From NCBI GenBank assembly GCA_032164245.1, contig JAVMKO010000010.1, positions 44,166,848-44,230,847 of the forward strand: a stretch of 64,000 nucleotides of DNA, in the 5' to 3' direction. Positions 20,826 to 32,475 of this stretch are shown in pieces. Each line of letters begins with the position of its first letter. The first letter of the stretch is position 1. The notes under the pieces were generated by a model. The model was not told the DNA's origin, made no database searches, and saw nothing but the letters and a program-made list of their open reading frames with translations. The DNA comes from Sternotherus odoratus (lineage: Eukaryota > Chordata > Testudines > Kinosternidae). Both the position numbers and the translations under genes were made by a program.

Positions 20826-20986
20826 CTGGCCATGCTGGGCACCATGAGGCTTGCGATGAGCTTAGGCGCCCCAGGGCCTGGCTGTGGTCTGGTAGCCAGT
20901 GGGAGAGGGACCCGCACCCCTTCCTACGTGGCAGGGACCAGCCCAGGCTCAGCCCAGGGACCAGGCAGCAGACCATGTCCCCCCCC
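20826..20986 (+). repeat. Direct repeat, copy 1 (about 160 bp)
   Basis: It differs from 22212-22370 at only four or five positions by eye. The copies flank the LTR-like element. Outside the repeat the two flanks diverge at once. Confidence 0.9.
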
Positions 20987-21001
20987 TCCCTCCCCCCAGC
21001 C

Positions 21002-22143
21002 TGTCACATTACTGAAATAATTTGGGTTCCTATAGATCATTGGTGCAACCAAGGTCCTATAGTGGCACCAAATCTTATATACAGGGGGTTATGATGGGTG
21101 TCTATGACCAGGTTATGGATCGCTGATTATGAATATGCCATTGATATGTGTTTATCAATTTTGTAGTAGAAGTTATGAATATTGGCTCTGGACTGTCTGT
21201 CTCTCCAAATATTGTGCTCTGCTGGGGGGGACATTCCACAATACTGGGCGTCAGCTTTGCTTGGGCTGCCTGATGGCCCATTAAAGGACCATCAACTACA
21301 CAATGAACTTTGTCCACACCCGAGCTTCTCCAAGAATGTCGCCTGTCTGGCCAGAAACTGAATCCTGGAGAGTCTGGTAATTGACCATGTGACTATGAAC
21401 CTCCATTTTGCAACTGGAGTCTGCATAAGTAGAAGGGGGGTCTTTGCCCACAAGAGGGAGTCTATAAAACCTGGGAGACACTTCCTCCATCTTTGTCTTC
21501 TACCTCCAGTCTTCAGCCTGCCTTGTTTCCAGCTCTGGATGGAACTTTGCTACACAGGGGAACTCTGGCCAAAGGGTGCTGACCCATCCCTGGAGAGGAT
21601 GCTTTGCAGAGACTGTGATTTCAACCTGCAGTTATTCTACCTTTGCCGCAAGCCTGAACCAAGAGATTTGCCATTACTGCATGTAATTGATTTCTTTTAA
21701 CCATTCCTAACCCTCACCTATACCTTTTTCCTTGCATAATAAACATTTAGATTTTAGATTCTAAAGGATTGGCAACAGCGTGATTTGTGGGTAAGGTCTG
21801 ATTTGTATATTGACCTGGGTCTGGGGCCTGATTCTTTGGAATTGGGGAGAACCGTTTTCTTTATTTGGGGTATTGGTTTTCATAACCATTGGTCCCCAGG
21901 ACAGGTGGCTGCTGGTGGTGATACTGGGAACCTGGAGTGTCTAAGGGAATTGCTTGTGTGACTTGTGGTTAGCCAGTGGGGCGAAACCAAAGTCTTTTCT
22001 GTTTGGCTGGTTTGGTTCACCTTAGTGTGGAAAACCCCCAGCTTTGGGCTGTAGTTGCCCCTTTGGAAGCAATCTGTCCTGATCTGACACTCACAGTTGG
22101 ATCCCACCAGGAACAGCACCGTCAACGAGAGGCGCCCACTCCA
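21002..22143 (+). mobile_element. Solo-LTR-like element of an endogenous retrovirus
   Basis: An AT-richer 1.14-kb block in GC-rich DNA. It starts TG and ends CA, and is flanked by CAGCC at 20997-21001 and again at 22144-22148. A TATA box (TATAAAA, 21463-21469) and a poly(A) signal AATAAA (21738-21743) lie in the order expected for U3-R-U5. No gag, pol or env is seen next to it. The right border is uncertain, since an earlier CA end near 22094 is possible. The identification rests on structure only. Confidence 0.55.
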
Positions 22144-22211
22144 CAGCCTGCCCCCTGCCTTCCAGCCCCAGCCCGCGCCAGAGCCAGCCCAGAGCCACTC
22201 GGCTCAGACCA

Positions 22212-22370
22212 GGCTGGCCATGCTGGGCACCATGAGGCTTGCGATGAGCTTAGGCACCCCAGGGCCTGGCTGGGGTCTGGTAGCCAGTGGGAGAGGGCCC
22301 CGCACCTCTTCCTACGTGGCAGGGACCAGCCCAGGCTCAGCCCAGGGACCAGGCAGCAGACCATGCCCCC
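22212..22370 (+). repeat. Direct repeat, copy 2 (about 160 bp)
   Basis: About 97% identical by eye to 20826-20986. Without the LTR-like insertion the copies would be a local tandem duplication with a period near 240 bp. Confidence 0.9.
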
Positions 22371-25300
22371 CCCCCCCTCGCCCCGATCCTCAACAGCCCC
22401 CAAAGGGCTGCTGGGCTCTCCCTGCTCCTGGCTGGGGGCAGCCCCACTGGGGGGGGGGCAGGGAGGGACACTCCTCCCCCCCGTCCAGTGGCCCCCTGTC
22501 TGGCTGTGCCGGGCACAGGGAAGGGGAAGGAAGGAAGTAAATATTTATCTCCGGCAGTTCAGAGCCTGGGAAGGTTCCAGCTGCATTCACTGCCCCCCCC
22601 CCCCCTTTGGACTGCCCTGCCCTGCCCGGGGCCTCTCCCTGGGGCAGGGGAGGGGACCTGGCAGGCCGCCAGCCGTCTGCTAGCTGGTTTCTTGTGAGCC
22701 TGGCCAGACGGGTTCTGTGCTGCCATCCTGGGCTCCTCTGGGGATGCCACAGCCCATCCTCCCCCACTCTCTCCCCGTCCCCCCCAGCCCAGGTCTGGCT
22801 CATTTCCTGCCTACTTCCTGCTGTTGCCCTGGCCTGCCCACACACATGCCACCCCCGCCCTGTGACTCAGTTTCCCCACCAGGCCGGGGTGTGTGTGTGT
22901 GTGCAGGACGGGGCTCTGCTGACGACCTTGGGCCAGCTAAAGCAGGGTCCTGGACACCTTTCCTTAGCAGGGAAGGGGCATCATTGATCTGGTGCCCACC
23001 ATCTGTGAGAGCAGGGGCATCATGGGCAAGGCCCATCGCCCAACCCAGGGGCTTCTTGTCCTGCCACTGCCCTGGCGTCTGCCAAAGCCAGTAGATCCGA
23101 GAGCGAGATGCCCAGCCCTCACCCTCTTCACCTCCCTCCACGTGGGATGCGCTCAGATCTGCAGACCCCTTTATGGGAGTGAGCGGCCCCACACCCTGTG
23201 CTGCCCGCAGAAGGACTGCAGGGAATGTGCCACAGGCCCCCCCAGACCCATGGTACCCAGACCCAGCCCCCACCAGCCCCATGGTGCCCTTCCCTAGTCC
23301 TGCCCCATCCCCATGGTGTCCACAGCCAGCTCCCTCGGCTCCTCAGCAACGCTGCCTCTTCAACTGCCCCAGTTCATCCCTGCTGCACCCACTGGGTCAG
23401 CCCTGCAGCACCCCTCCATAGCCCTCCAGCCCCCCCTTTAGTCCCCCATTGCATGCCCCCAAAAGGTTGCTCACCCCCGCCCAGCAGAGACTGGACAATG
23501 CAGGGCGCTGTGTACACACCAGGCCTGCTACACCCCACCCACCCCAGCTCTGCCGTTGCCCCTCAATCCCAACCCAGAACCCCTGCTGTCTCAGCCCTGG
23601 CACCTCCCCCCCAGCCCTGCCAGCCGTCCCCCCCCCACCACCACCACCACCATGCAGAGCATGGTGCCCGTGCTGGCTTTGGAGATGAGTCTGTTTTGCA
23701 GCTGGCTGAGAACAAGGTGCTTGTCTCAGCTGTGATCTCAGCCAGCTCCTCCGAGAGCCCAGGGCTCACTAGCGCCCTCCCCTGGGAGCCCCCTAAAGCT
23801 GCCTCCTCCCCGTGACCCATGCCAGGCCCCGACTGCCAGGACCTGAGTCAGGCATGGGGAGGGGGGCCACGGAGCCAGCCTGGGGCCAGGCTGGGATATC
23901 AGGGCTTGGGCTGGGCAGGGGCTGGCACAGCACTGGGCAGGGACACTGGATGGGCGCAGTAGAGGGGCAGCAGAGGGAGGGGAGGGGGCAGGTGTGATGT
24001 CCCCAGCTCCCAGCCCAGCCCCGCACCCAGCACAGCCTGTCTCAGCCCACGAGGCCTGGTCACTCCCCCATCCAGGGTCCTCAGGACCACAGGGCCCCAG
24101 TTTTGGCTCCAAGATGTTCCACAGCCCCTTCCCCCGCCCCGTGCCAGGCATAACCTCTACAGCCCCGTCCCCACTGCAGGGCTGGAGGGACAGGCCAGTG
24201 CCGCCTTCCCGGGGACAGACATCCTGGGACCGTCCCCACGACTACCATCGCAGCTTCAGGCCTCTGGCACTGACATCTGGGGTGGGGGGCTCCCTCCTCT
24301 GCCCATCGCACTGACACCCCCGGGGGTTCCATCCCACACCCCCCACTTTCTATAGGTTCAAGCAATCCCCCCCCCCCCAGGCTGTGCTCTTCCCTCAAAC
24401 CAGGCTCTGTCTCAGTGGGCACTGCCCCCAGGGGGGATTGCTGGATGGGGCTGGGGCTCCCAGAGGCAGGCCTGGGCTCTGTGCCAGGCCCTGCCAGCAT
24501 GGCACTGGGGGCACTCCCTGCAGTGCCCACCGGCGGTGGGCCAGGTTTATTTTCATTCTGCTCCCTCTGGCAGGCCCCGCGCCAGCCCCCCACCCTGCCT
24601 GCGTCTGCAGCTGCAGCCCAGCACATGAATGGGGGGCTCTTTCCTCTCCAGCGAGCCCAGGGCTGGCAAGCAGGAAGCAGAGACTTCCGCGGAGCCGGGG
24701 CCAGCTCTTGCTCCCCCCTGCACGTCCACTCCCCCCCCCCCCCCCGCTGGCCTCCTTCTCCCCTTCCTGGGCCAGAGACCCTGCCAGTCGTGCCCGTGTG
24801 GCACCTGTTCCCTGGCTCTGCCTGGCTCGAGCAGGCCTGTCCCTGCCCCCGTGCCCCGGCGCCCCCCACCCACACGCTGGCACCCAGCCAGGCCAGGCTC
24901 AGACGCTCTGGAATGCAAAGCTCCTCCCAGCCTTGCGTGGGGGGTGAGGACAGGCCGGGGGCGGGGGCCGAGCGCCAGGCTGAGCAGGGGCGGCAAATAG
25001 GGAGAAGCACCCCCTCCCGGAGCCCTGGCTTCCAAAGGGGGCGATAGAGCCTGTGTCCAGGAAGCCAGGGCTGGGGTGTGGGGTGTGGGACAGACCTGGG
25101 GGCAGCTGGCTGGGCTGGCAACGAGCAGGGTGAACTCACGGGAAGGCAGGACTCCTGAGCAACGCGTCAGTGGGGCAGGCGAAGCCCGGTGGCACAGACT
25201 GGCCCCGCACTGGCGGGCTCAGCAAGGCCATGGAGCCTCCCAGGTCCTTCCAGCTCCCCAGAGATGCTGGGCAGGGCTGGGGAGCCAGCCACACTGCACT

Positions 25301-25539
25301 GACCTGGGCACTCGGCCAGCACAAGACGCCAAAACAAGGGCAGGGGGCTGGGCTGGGCTGGGGGCTCGTTGCCACACACACACCAGCCAGCTCCAGCACC
25401 CCCTGTCCCCACCAGCCAGTACCCCCCACACCCTGTGCTCCAGACGCGCATGCAGAGCGCTCCTGTCCCCTCACAGCCCTCCCCTTCCCTCCCCTGCACA
25501 CACCCCTCCACTCTCCCACATCCACTGAACAAACCCTCC
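22371..25539. other. Probable GLIS2 first intron; no gene seen
   Basis: GC-rich with a (TG)n patch near 22890 and a (CCA)n patch near 23637-23653. Islands such as 22520-22590 and 24540-24570 have lower GC and could be conserved elements, which I cannot test. Confidence 0.4.
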
Positions 25540-25925
25540 CTTCCACCCCTCTCCCCTGGGCACACTCCTCCCTCTCTCCCCTGCATACTCCCTCCCCCAC
25601 TCCCCTGCTGTGCATACCCCTCCCCATCCCCAATACACGCACTGGCTCCCACCCCTCTCCACTGGGCACACCCCTCCCTCTCTCCCCTGCATACTCCCTC
25701 CCCCACTCCCCTGCTGTGCATACCCCTCCCCATCCCCAATACACGCACTGGCTCCCACCCCTCTCCACTGGGCACACCCCTCCCTCTCTCCCCTGCATAC
25801 TCCCTCCCCCACTCCCCTGCTGTGCATACCCCTCCCCATCCCCAATACAGGCACTGGCTCCCACCCCTCCCCCCTGGGCACACCCCTCCCTCCCTCCCCC
25901 ACTCCCCTGCTGTGCATACCCCTTC
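25540..25925. repeat. Minisatellite, 106-bp unit
   Basis: The landmark CTGCTGTGCATAC recurs at 25605, 25711 and 25817 (spacing 106) and again at about 25908 in a shortened unit. The plus strand is CT-rich. Long open frames here are repeat artefacts. Confidence 0.9.
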
Positions 25926-26470
25926 CCATCCCCTGAATACACACCCCTCCCCCACCCCCTGAATACACACCCCTCCTCCCCCCCCATCCACTGAACAAAC
26001 CCTCCCCTACTCTTCTCCCCTGGACACACCCCTTCCTTTCCCCCCTGCACACTCCCTCCCCTCCCCCCTGCACACACACCTCCCCCATTCCTCTTCTCCT
26101 GTGCACACAACTCCTCTCCATCCACTGAAAAAAACCTCCCCCACCCCTCTCCCCTGCGCACACCCCTCCCCTTCTCCCTTGCGTACTCCTTCCCCCATTC
26201 TCCGTCCCCTACTGTACACCCCTGCGCAGACCCTCACCGCTGCCCCCCTTCCCATGCACACCCCTCCCTTTCCCATCGCCTGCACACACACATACTCCTC
26301 CCCTCCCCCAATCCCCTGCGCGCGCGCGCACACACACACACACCTCCCTTCCCCCAATCCCTTGCACAGACACACACACACACACCCTCCCTTCCCCCAA
26401 TTCCCAGCACACGCACAAACCCCTCCCTTCCCCCAATTCCCAGCACACACACACACACATGTGCCCTCCC
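25926..26470. repeat. C/T-rich degenerate repeat grading into (CA)n
   Basis: Irregular CCCCTCCC-ACACACCC units, derived from or similar to the minisatellite to the left, followed by several CA/CG dinucleotide runs between 26280 and 26462. Confidence 0.75.
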
Positions 26471-29400
26471 CACAGCCCCTCCCCGGCGGGGAGTGGTGGC
26501 TGTGGTATCCCAAGGGCAGCCTGGGCTCCTGGTGAAGTCGTGGGGGAGAGGGGGAGGGGCTCCCGCTGATCATGCCCCAGCCCCACCCCCTGCTCTAAGA
26601 CACCCCTCCCCCCCCCTCAAGTCTCTTGGGCCATCTTCCAAAAGCACTCAGCACTCAGGGGCTCCACTGAGAGCACCACAGAACCCCTCCCCCACTGGGA
26701 GCCAAAGGAGATGCTGGGGGTGGAGAAGCCCAACTCCCTCAGGCAGCCCCCCATGCTGCTCGGCCCCCTGCAGAGAGGCGGGGGCCCTGCGCCAGGTATC
26801 AATGTCCAGGCAACTGGAGCTGCCATTGTCTGATCAGGGGCTGCACTGATATGGGGACCAAGACCCAGACAGCTGGGCGAGGCCCGCGCTATGTCTCTTC
26901 CCCTGCCCTGAGAGCAATCGGCCTTCTGCCGCCCCCGAGACAACAGGGGAAACTGAGGCACAGTCCAGCCTCCTCAAAATATTACAAAATATTCCCATTT
27001 CATCACAGCCTATCCCCCCGCCTGCCCATCTGTCTGCCCGCCCAGCTGACACACTGCGAGATCCCTCCGCTAACCGCCTGTCATCCTGCCTCACCGCGGG
27101 CTGGGGTGCGGGGAGCCAAAGGAGGCAGGAGAACAGAAGAGGCGCGGTCCTCAGGGCGCTGGCTGCATTTTCCCTCACACTTAGGGGCTCCTGGGTTAGC
27201 CCCAGCACACGTGTGGGGCAGGGCAAGGGCAAGGTCAGCCTGCCTTTAGAGCCTGGCTTGACCCCATGGACAGGCGGGGGGGACCCTGCTGCCAGCCCTT
27301 GGGAGGCACCAGCAGGGGCAGGACTGGCAATGCCCAGCCTGCCCCCTGCACCCATACCTGAAGGACTCCCCAGGGCCACACGCCAGCCAGGCAGGATGAT
27401 GGCACAGGGAATCCCAGTGCTGGGCACCTCCATGCCTAGCAGGTATCAAATGGGGGAGGGGACGCACCCCTTGTGCTGCCGCATCCGCCTCTGGTGGCAC
27501 AGCCCTGGGTGCCAGCCTGGAGCCAGCGGGGGTAGAGGGCACTGGGGTGGGGAATGGCCAAGGCCTGTCAGAGCCGGGAGCCCGTCCCCAGAGAGGGCAA
27601 GCGGCTTGAACCCGCTGTGGACAGGAAGCAGCTGGCCCAGGGACCGGGGTTGCCCCCGAGCGGGAGTCACACAAAAGGCTGCTAGGAACTCAGTGACGCA
27701 GCACCAGTGAACAGACAGGACAGCCTTCACCCCTCCCGCTCCTCTGCCCCTGCTGCCTCTCCCCCATCCTCTGCCCCACACTTCCCTGCCTTCCTCCTCC
27801 TACCTTCCCGCTGCCCCTCCCCTGCTAACCATGCCCTTCCCCCCACATTGCCCCTGCCCTCCCTCCTCCACTGCTCCCAGCTTTTCAGAGCCAGCAGGGG
27901 GCGTTGCTGCCAGCACAGGCTGGCTGGGGAAGAGCAGGACATGCCCTGGGGGCTGCTCCTACAGACTGGGGGCAACTGACTATGGGGGGAACAGAACCCT
28001 GGGAGCTGCCAGGGCCAATCCCACCCTGCCTGGCCCAACTGCTCCCCTCAGTCCCCCAGGCCAGGTGTTGGTGGCTTTCCCGCCACATCCCAATGGGGCC
28101 CCAGCTCCACCCATCTGGGGCAGGCTGACAGAAGGCCTGAGCAAAGGCCGGTGGTTTGGCTGTGGGCCCAGAGCCTGCGCGCCAGGGCAAGGCCCGGGGC
28201 AAGGGGGAGGGGGAGCCGAGGGCCTTTCCCCACCCATTCTCCCCAGCCGGCTGGCCTCTTCCTAGATTCCTGAGCTGCTACTGGGAGCCAGCATGGGTGG
28301 GGCCCGCTGGCTGGGAAAGGGCTTCGAACCGCGGAAGAAACTACTCCCGAGCGAGCGAGCAGCTGCCAAACCAAACTGGCCCCAAAGCACAAAATTCCTG
28401 GGAACAAACCTTCCTCGAATCCAGAGGAACCGGAACAGCAAGAGCCGCCCCGCCTTGCCCCCCAGACATCGCGGCCTGCCATGCCCACCGCAGCAGGGGC
28501 AGGCTGGGGGGCCCAGAGCACGGCACGGGGCAGAGCATGGCTAGGTGCTGCCGATTCCCCCCACTCCTGACCAACAACCCGATGCCCCCGTTCCTGATCT
28601 GCAGCCCCCTACTAGCCCAGCCCTGGACTCCCCACAGCCCTGCCGACGCCCCTCACTCCTGACCCACAGCCCCCTGCTAGCCCAGCCCTGCACTCCCCGC
28701 CCAGCTCTGCCGCTGCCCTCCAGTGTAGACCTGCACCATAACCAGCAGTTCATGTCCTGTCCCCCCAGCTCTGTGGGTGACCCTTGGACCGGTGCTCTCC
28801 TGAACAAAGGGGGAAATTGTGCAGGGTTTTGTGACGTGACCAGACTCACTTTACTTGTGGTTCAGAGGTGGCTCTGGATCCAGGCGTCGTGAGATCCACA
28901 CCCTCCTTCAGACAGATGTAACAAAGGGGGAGCCGGGCGTGTAAAAATGGGGCAATGGCACAAGCTGGTCTGGCCTTGCCAAGCCCATGGGCACAGGACA
29001 GGTGGCAGAGGCAGGACAGTTCAGGTGCTAAAGTCGCTCACTCACCTGTGGGAGAGACTTCCCTTCCCCCCACGCATCCTGGCCCCTCCCCTGAGCCATT
29101 TGCACCCTGCGTCTGGCTGCTTTGAAATGCCAATGCGGGCACTGGACGGCTCAACCCTGGGGGACTGAGGCTGCCGGTTCCGATCCGGCTCAGGACAGTT
29201 AGGCCACCCAACAGTCTCCATGCAGTTGGCAATGGAGCCTGGCACTGCCCTGGGGTGGCAGGCTCTCCAGAGGCCCTACAGACTGACTCTCTCCAGGGTC
29301 CCGCCAAGACAAGGGAGCCTGCGCAAGTCACCATGATCCCCAGGAAACAACAGCATTACTGCAGGGAAATGCGCCAGTGGCTGTGGAGGACGAGGGCTGG

Positions 29401-29769
29401 GCATTTCCATGTGCCAAACATGGGCATCCCGCTCCCCCAGCAAGTTGGTGTCACCCACTGGGGCTGCCCCGGAAATCGCCACTCTTCCATCTGAGAGCCT
29501 CGACCGCTGACTCCTCCCAGACCCCGAACCACCCACAGGACCCTGGCACACTCAGTCCACCGCCCAGCTGCATGCCTGCTTTGCCCTGGGAGCCCGTAAT
29601 GTGGTCTACGAGAGCCGGGGTTTGCAGGCTTTGAGAGCAGCACTGGGGATGGGGAGGGCAGACCTCAGAGTCTGTAGCGTGGCAGCACCTCCAATGACCC
29701 CAATCCTGCTCAGCTGCCATTTGGGGGTCTTCCCCGAAGCAGTGTGGGGAAAATCATGATTGTACAGAA
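26471..29769. other. Probable GLIS2 first intron; no gene seen
   Basis: No exon recognised. An AT-richer patch at 26973-27010 with ATTACAAAATATTCCCATTT stands out from GC-rich surroundings. A CTCF-like motif is at 27891. Confidence 0.4.
27891..27905 (+). promoter_or_regulatory. CTCF-like motif
   Basis: CCAGCAGGGGGCGTT matches the CTCF core on the plus strand. Confidence 0.5.
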
Positions 29770-29957
29770 TCAGAGAGGTAGCCGTGTTAGTCTGGAATAG
29801 CAGAGGTAACAAAGTCCTGTGGCACCTTAAAGACTAACTATAACGTTTTGAAGCATAAGCTTTCGTGGGCTAATACCCACTTCGTCGGATGCCCACGAAA
29901 GCTTATGCTTCAAAACTTTATAGTTAGTCTTTAAGGTGCCACAGGACTTTGTTACCT
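29770..29957 (-). mobile_element. Palindromic retroelement fragment, Penelope-like (copy A)
   Basis: Two inverted halves meet near 29890, with arms of about 65 bp (around ...TTTAAGGTGCCACAGGACTTTGTTACC). A perfect 15-bp target duplication CATGATTGTACAGAA flanks it (29755-29769 and 29958-29972). The longer half reads on the minus strand and ends in ...AGACTAACACGGCTACC. The repeat type is abundant in turtles. Inverted-half structure and a 13-15 bp target duplication fit Penelope-like elements, but the family name is inference. Confidence 0.7.
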
Positions 29958-29972
29958 CATGATTGTACAGAA

Positions 29973-32246
29973 ATCAATTCAGCCCCCATTGAAATGCAGC
30001 CACCTCTGGGCTGGGACAGGGCAGCTGTTTTAACAGCAGACAGCAACTCTCCACCCCAGCATAGAACAGGCAGGGACAGGGAACCTAAGGAGCCAGCATG
30101 CCCTGGCTAACACCCCAGCTCTTGCAAAAAGTGGCTCTCTGGGCGCCCCAGGCCGGCAGCACCTCAGTCCCCAGGTTTGTCCCAAGACAGGTGTGCCCAT
30201 TACATGGGCCTAGGTGCAGGCCAGCTGTAACCACACAAAGGTGTCACATGGGGCATCGAGAGCAGGATCAGACCCTACCCCTCCCCTCCCCCCCCAAATA
30301 CACACAGCACAGGGTGTGGGTCCCACTCTCCTCCCATGCACAAGAGCTCTTCACCAGGGACAGCCCACGCCCCAGGAAACAAAGGAGACTGAGCTGGGGC
30401 TGGGGCAGGAGGGAATCACACACAGGAGCCAGGAATCCCTCCAGGCCAGGACTCAGAGCACCGTGGCCGGGGATGGCCAACCAGGTGGGCACTGTTTTCA
30501 GAAGCAGCCTGTGGTTTGGAGTGCCCACGCCGGGGCTCAGTGGGGCTCCCTGTGCTCCAGCCCCCAGGGACTGGGAGCTTGTCAGGCAGGACTGCCCAGG
30601 ACCAGGGTACAATTCATCTGGCCAAACCCAGGGGCGGCAAGCTCTCGGCAGGAACCAGTGCGGTGCAGAAGCCCCCGCGTGGCACTAGGAGGTGCTGGTG
30701 TACAGCTGGGATGGGCAGGAAGGGTCCTGCCTGCTCCTGGGTCCTACAAGCCCTGCCAGCATGCCAGTTGCCTTCCCCTGCTGCCCAAGCTGGCAGGAGC
30801 ATGCTGGGCAGCGGGCACCCTCTCTGCAGGGGATGCCACGGAATGAGAGTCTCTCTTTGCAGCCTAGCCTGACCTCACCACAGGGCCCCGCTATGACCCC
30901 ACGAGCACCGAATGGGAGCCAAGCAAAGCTGATAGGGGTTTCCCCCAGGCCGGCCGGCTCTGCTGTGGGAGGGAGAGCTGGGGACCCAGCTACCTGCACT
31001 CTGGGCATCAGCCCTGGCACGCTTGGATGGGCACCAGTGCCTAGAGTGTGCCCAAGGTGGGGGACAGCAGGAGAGCTGAGACCATGTGCCAGCCCTGCAG
31101 AGGCTGGGCACTGTGTGGGAGGAGAGACCCTCTTAACCCCTACAAGGGCGGGGCAGCCGTGGGGAGTTTCCCGGGGGCTCCCCCAGCCACCCTCCTGCTG
31201 TCTGCCTTCCCCTCTTCTCCAGTGCATGGTCCCTGGGCTTCCTCCCCTCCCCACACCCCAGCCAGCCAGCACCCAAGATGCCAGGGCTGCTAGCTTGCAT
31301 CTCCAGAGCCAGTGCCCACGGCCCTGCCCTCCAGCCCCTTCCAGGTGCCCCTCCCCCAGGCCTTTGCACAATCAGCAAGCCAGGAGGTAAAGCCCAGTCT
31401 AGGCCACCATCACCACAGCACATGCCTGCTGCCCGAGTCCCCACCATATTCCCGCGCATCCCCCCACAGTTGCAAACGTCCCTCTGGGCCAATCGACACC
31501 CAGCGCCGGGGCAGGGCAGTGCATAGCGCCCTCCGTGCAGAGATCTCCATACCCCAACCCATCTGAGCCCCTAAACCCTGAGACAGGCAGGACACCCTGG
31601 CCCTAGACAACACAGTGACCTGCCCAAGTCAGCACCAAAGATGGGATTAGAATCGAGGTCCCCCGTCCCTCTGACTACTAGGCAATGCTGCCTCCTTCAG
31701 GACTGCACAATAGGCCTTAACCCTTCCTCCCAGAGCTGGCACTGGCCAACGATGTGCCCGACCAGCCCCTCCACGTACACTGACACAGGCATGGGGGGGT
31801 GTCTCTGCCCAGCTGACAATCAGGGAATGGCGATGAGACGTCACACAGGGGATCTTACGTTGCAGAATGATGGAAGTGAGCCCATCGCCTGGGCGAGGCG
31901 GATTGCAGGCCTGAGCCTGTCAACACTGAAAACAACAGGGGGGAGCCCTGAGCCTCCTCAAAGAGGAGCCAAGCCCCGGAGGGTTCTCTGAGGGGGACTA
32001 AGTACCCATGGCCTGGGACTGCGTAAAGGCAGCAGATCTCGCCCAAGCTGCTATCTGGCATGAGCGGAGCCGCTCTGCCGGTGTGGGGCTCAGGATGGGG
32101 GGATCCGGGCTCTCTGGACTGGACAGGCTCTGCAAGGCCTGACTTAGACAGGAAGTCACCCGGTAACAAGCACAGGCTGCGTTATGGCCGATGCTTTTCT
32201 TTGCCCCGGAACCCAGTCCGCAATGTGTGCACTTGCTTTCCCTTGA
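29973..32246. other. Probable GLIS2 first intron; one MIR-like fragment, no gene seen
   Basis: About 31600-31700 carries GACCTGCCCAAGTCA...GGATTAGAATCGAGG, resembling the 3' part of a MIR SINE. Otherwise no feature is recognised. Confidence 0.4.
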
Positions 32247-32462
32247 ATCAGGGAGGTAGCCGTGTTAGTCTGGAATAGCAGAGGTAACAAAGAGTCCTGT
32301 GGCACCTTAAAGACTAACTAAAGTATTGGAGCATAAGCTTTCGTGGGCTAATACCCACTTCGTCGGATGCAAGCAGTGCACGAAGTGGGTATTAGCCCAT
32401 GAAAGTTTATGCTTCAATACTTTAGTTAGTCTTTAAGGTGCCACAGGACTCTTTGTTACCTC
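32247..32462 (-). mobile_element. Palindromic retroelement fragment, Penelope-like (copy B)
   Basis: Same family and same inverted-half architecture as the element at 29770. The centre is near 32370. A 13-bp target duplication, TGCTTTCCCTTGA (32234-32246) versus TGCTTTCTCTTGA (32463-32475), has one mismatch. The insertion is independent of copy A because the target site differs. Confidence 0.7.
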
Positions 32463-32475
32463 TGCTTTCTCTTGA

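Noticed and set aside
21389..21700. 103-codon frame inside the LTR-like element
   Set aside because: It spans the TATA-to-poly(A) region of the putative LTR and resembles no known protein.
23637..23653. CCA-repeat as a coding histidine/proline tract
   Set aside because: A short microsatellite with no surrounding gene structure.
25136..26163. 340-codon minus-strand frame rich in Gly/Val/Cys repeats
   Set aside because: An artefact of the 106-bp minisatellite and CT-rich tract; no start context, splice structure or domain supports it.
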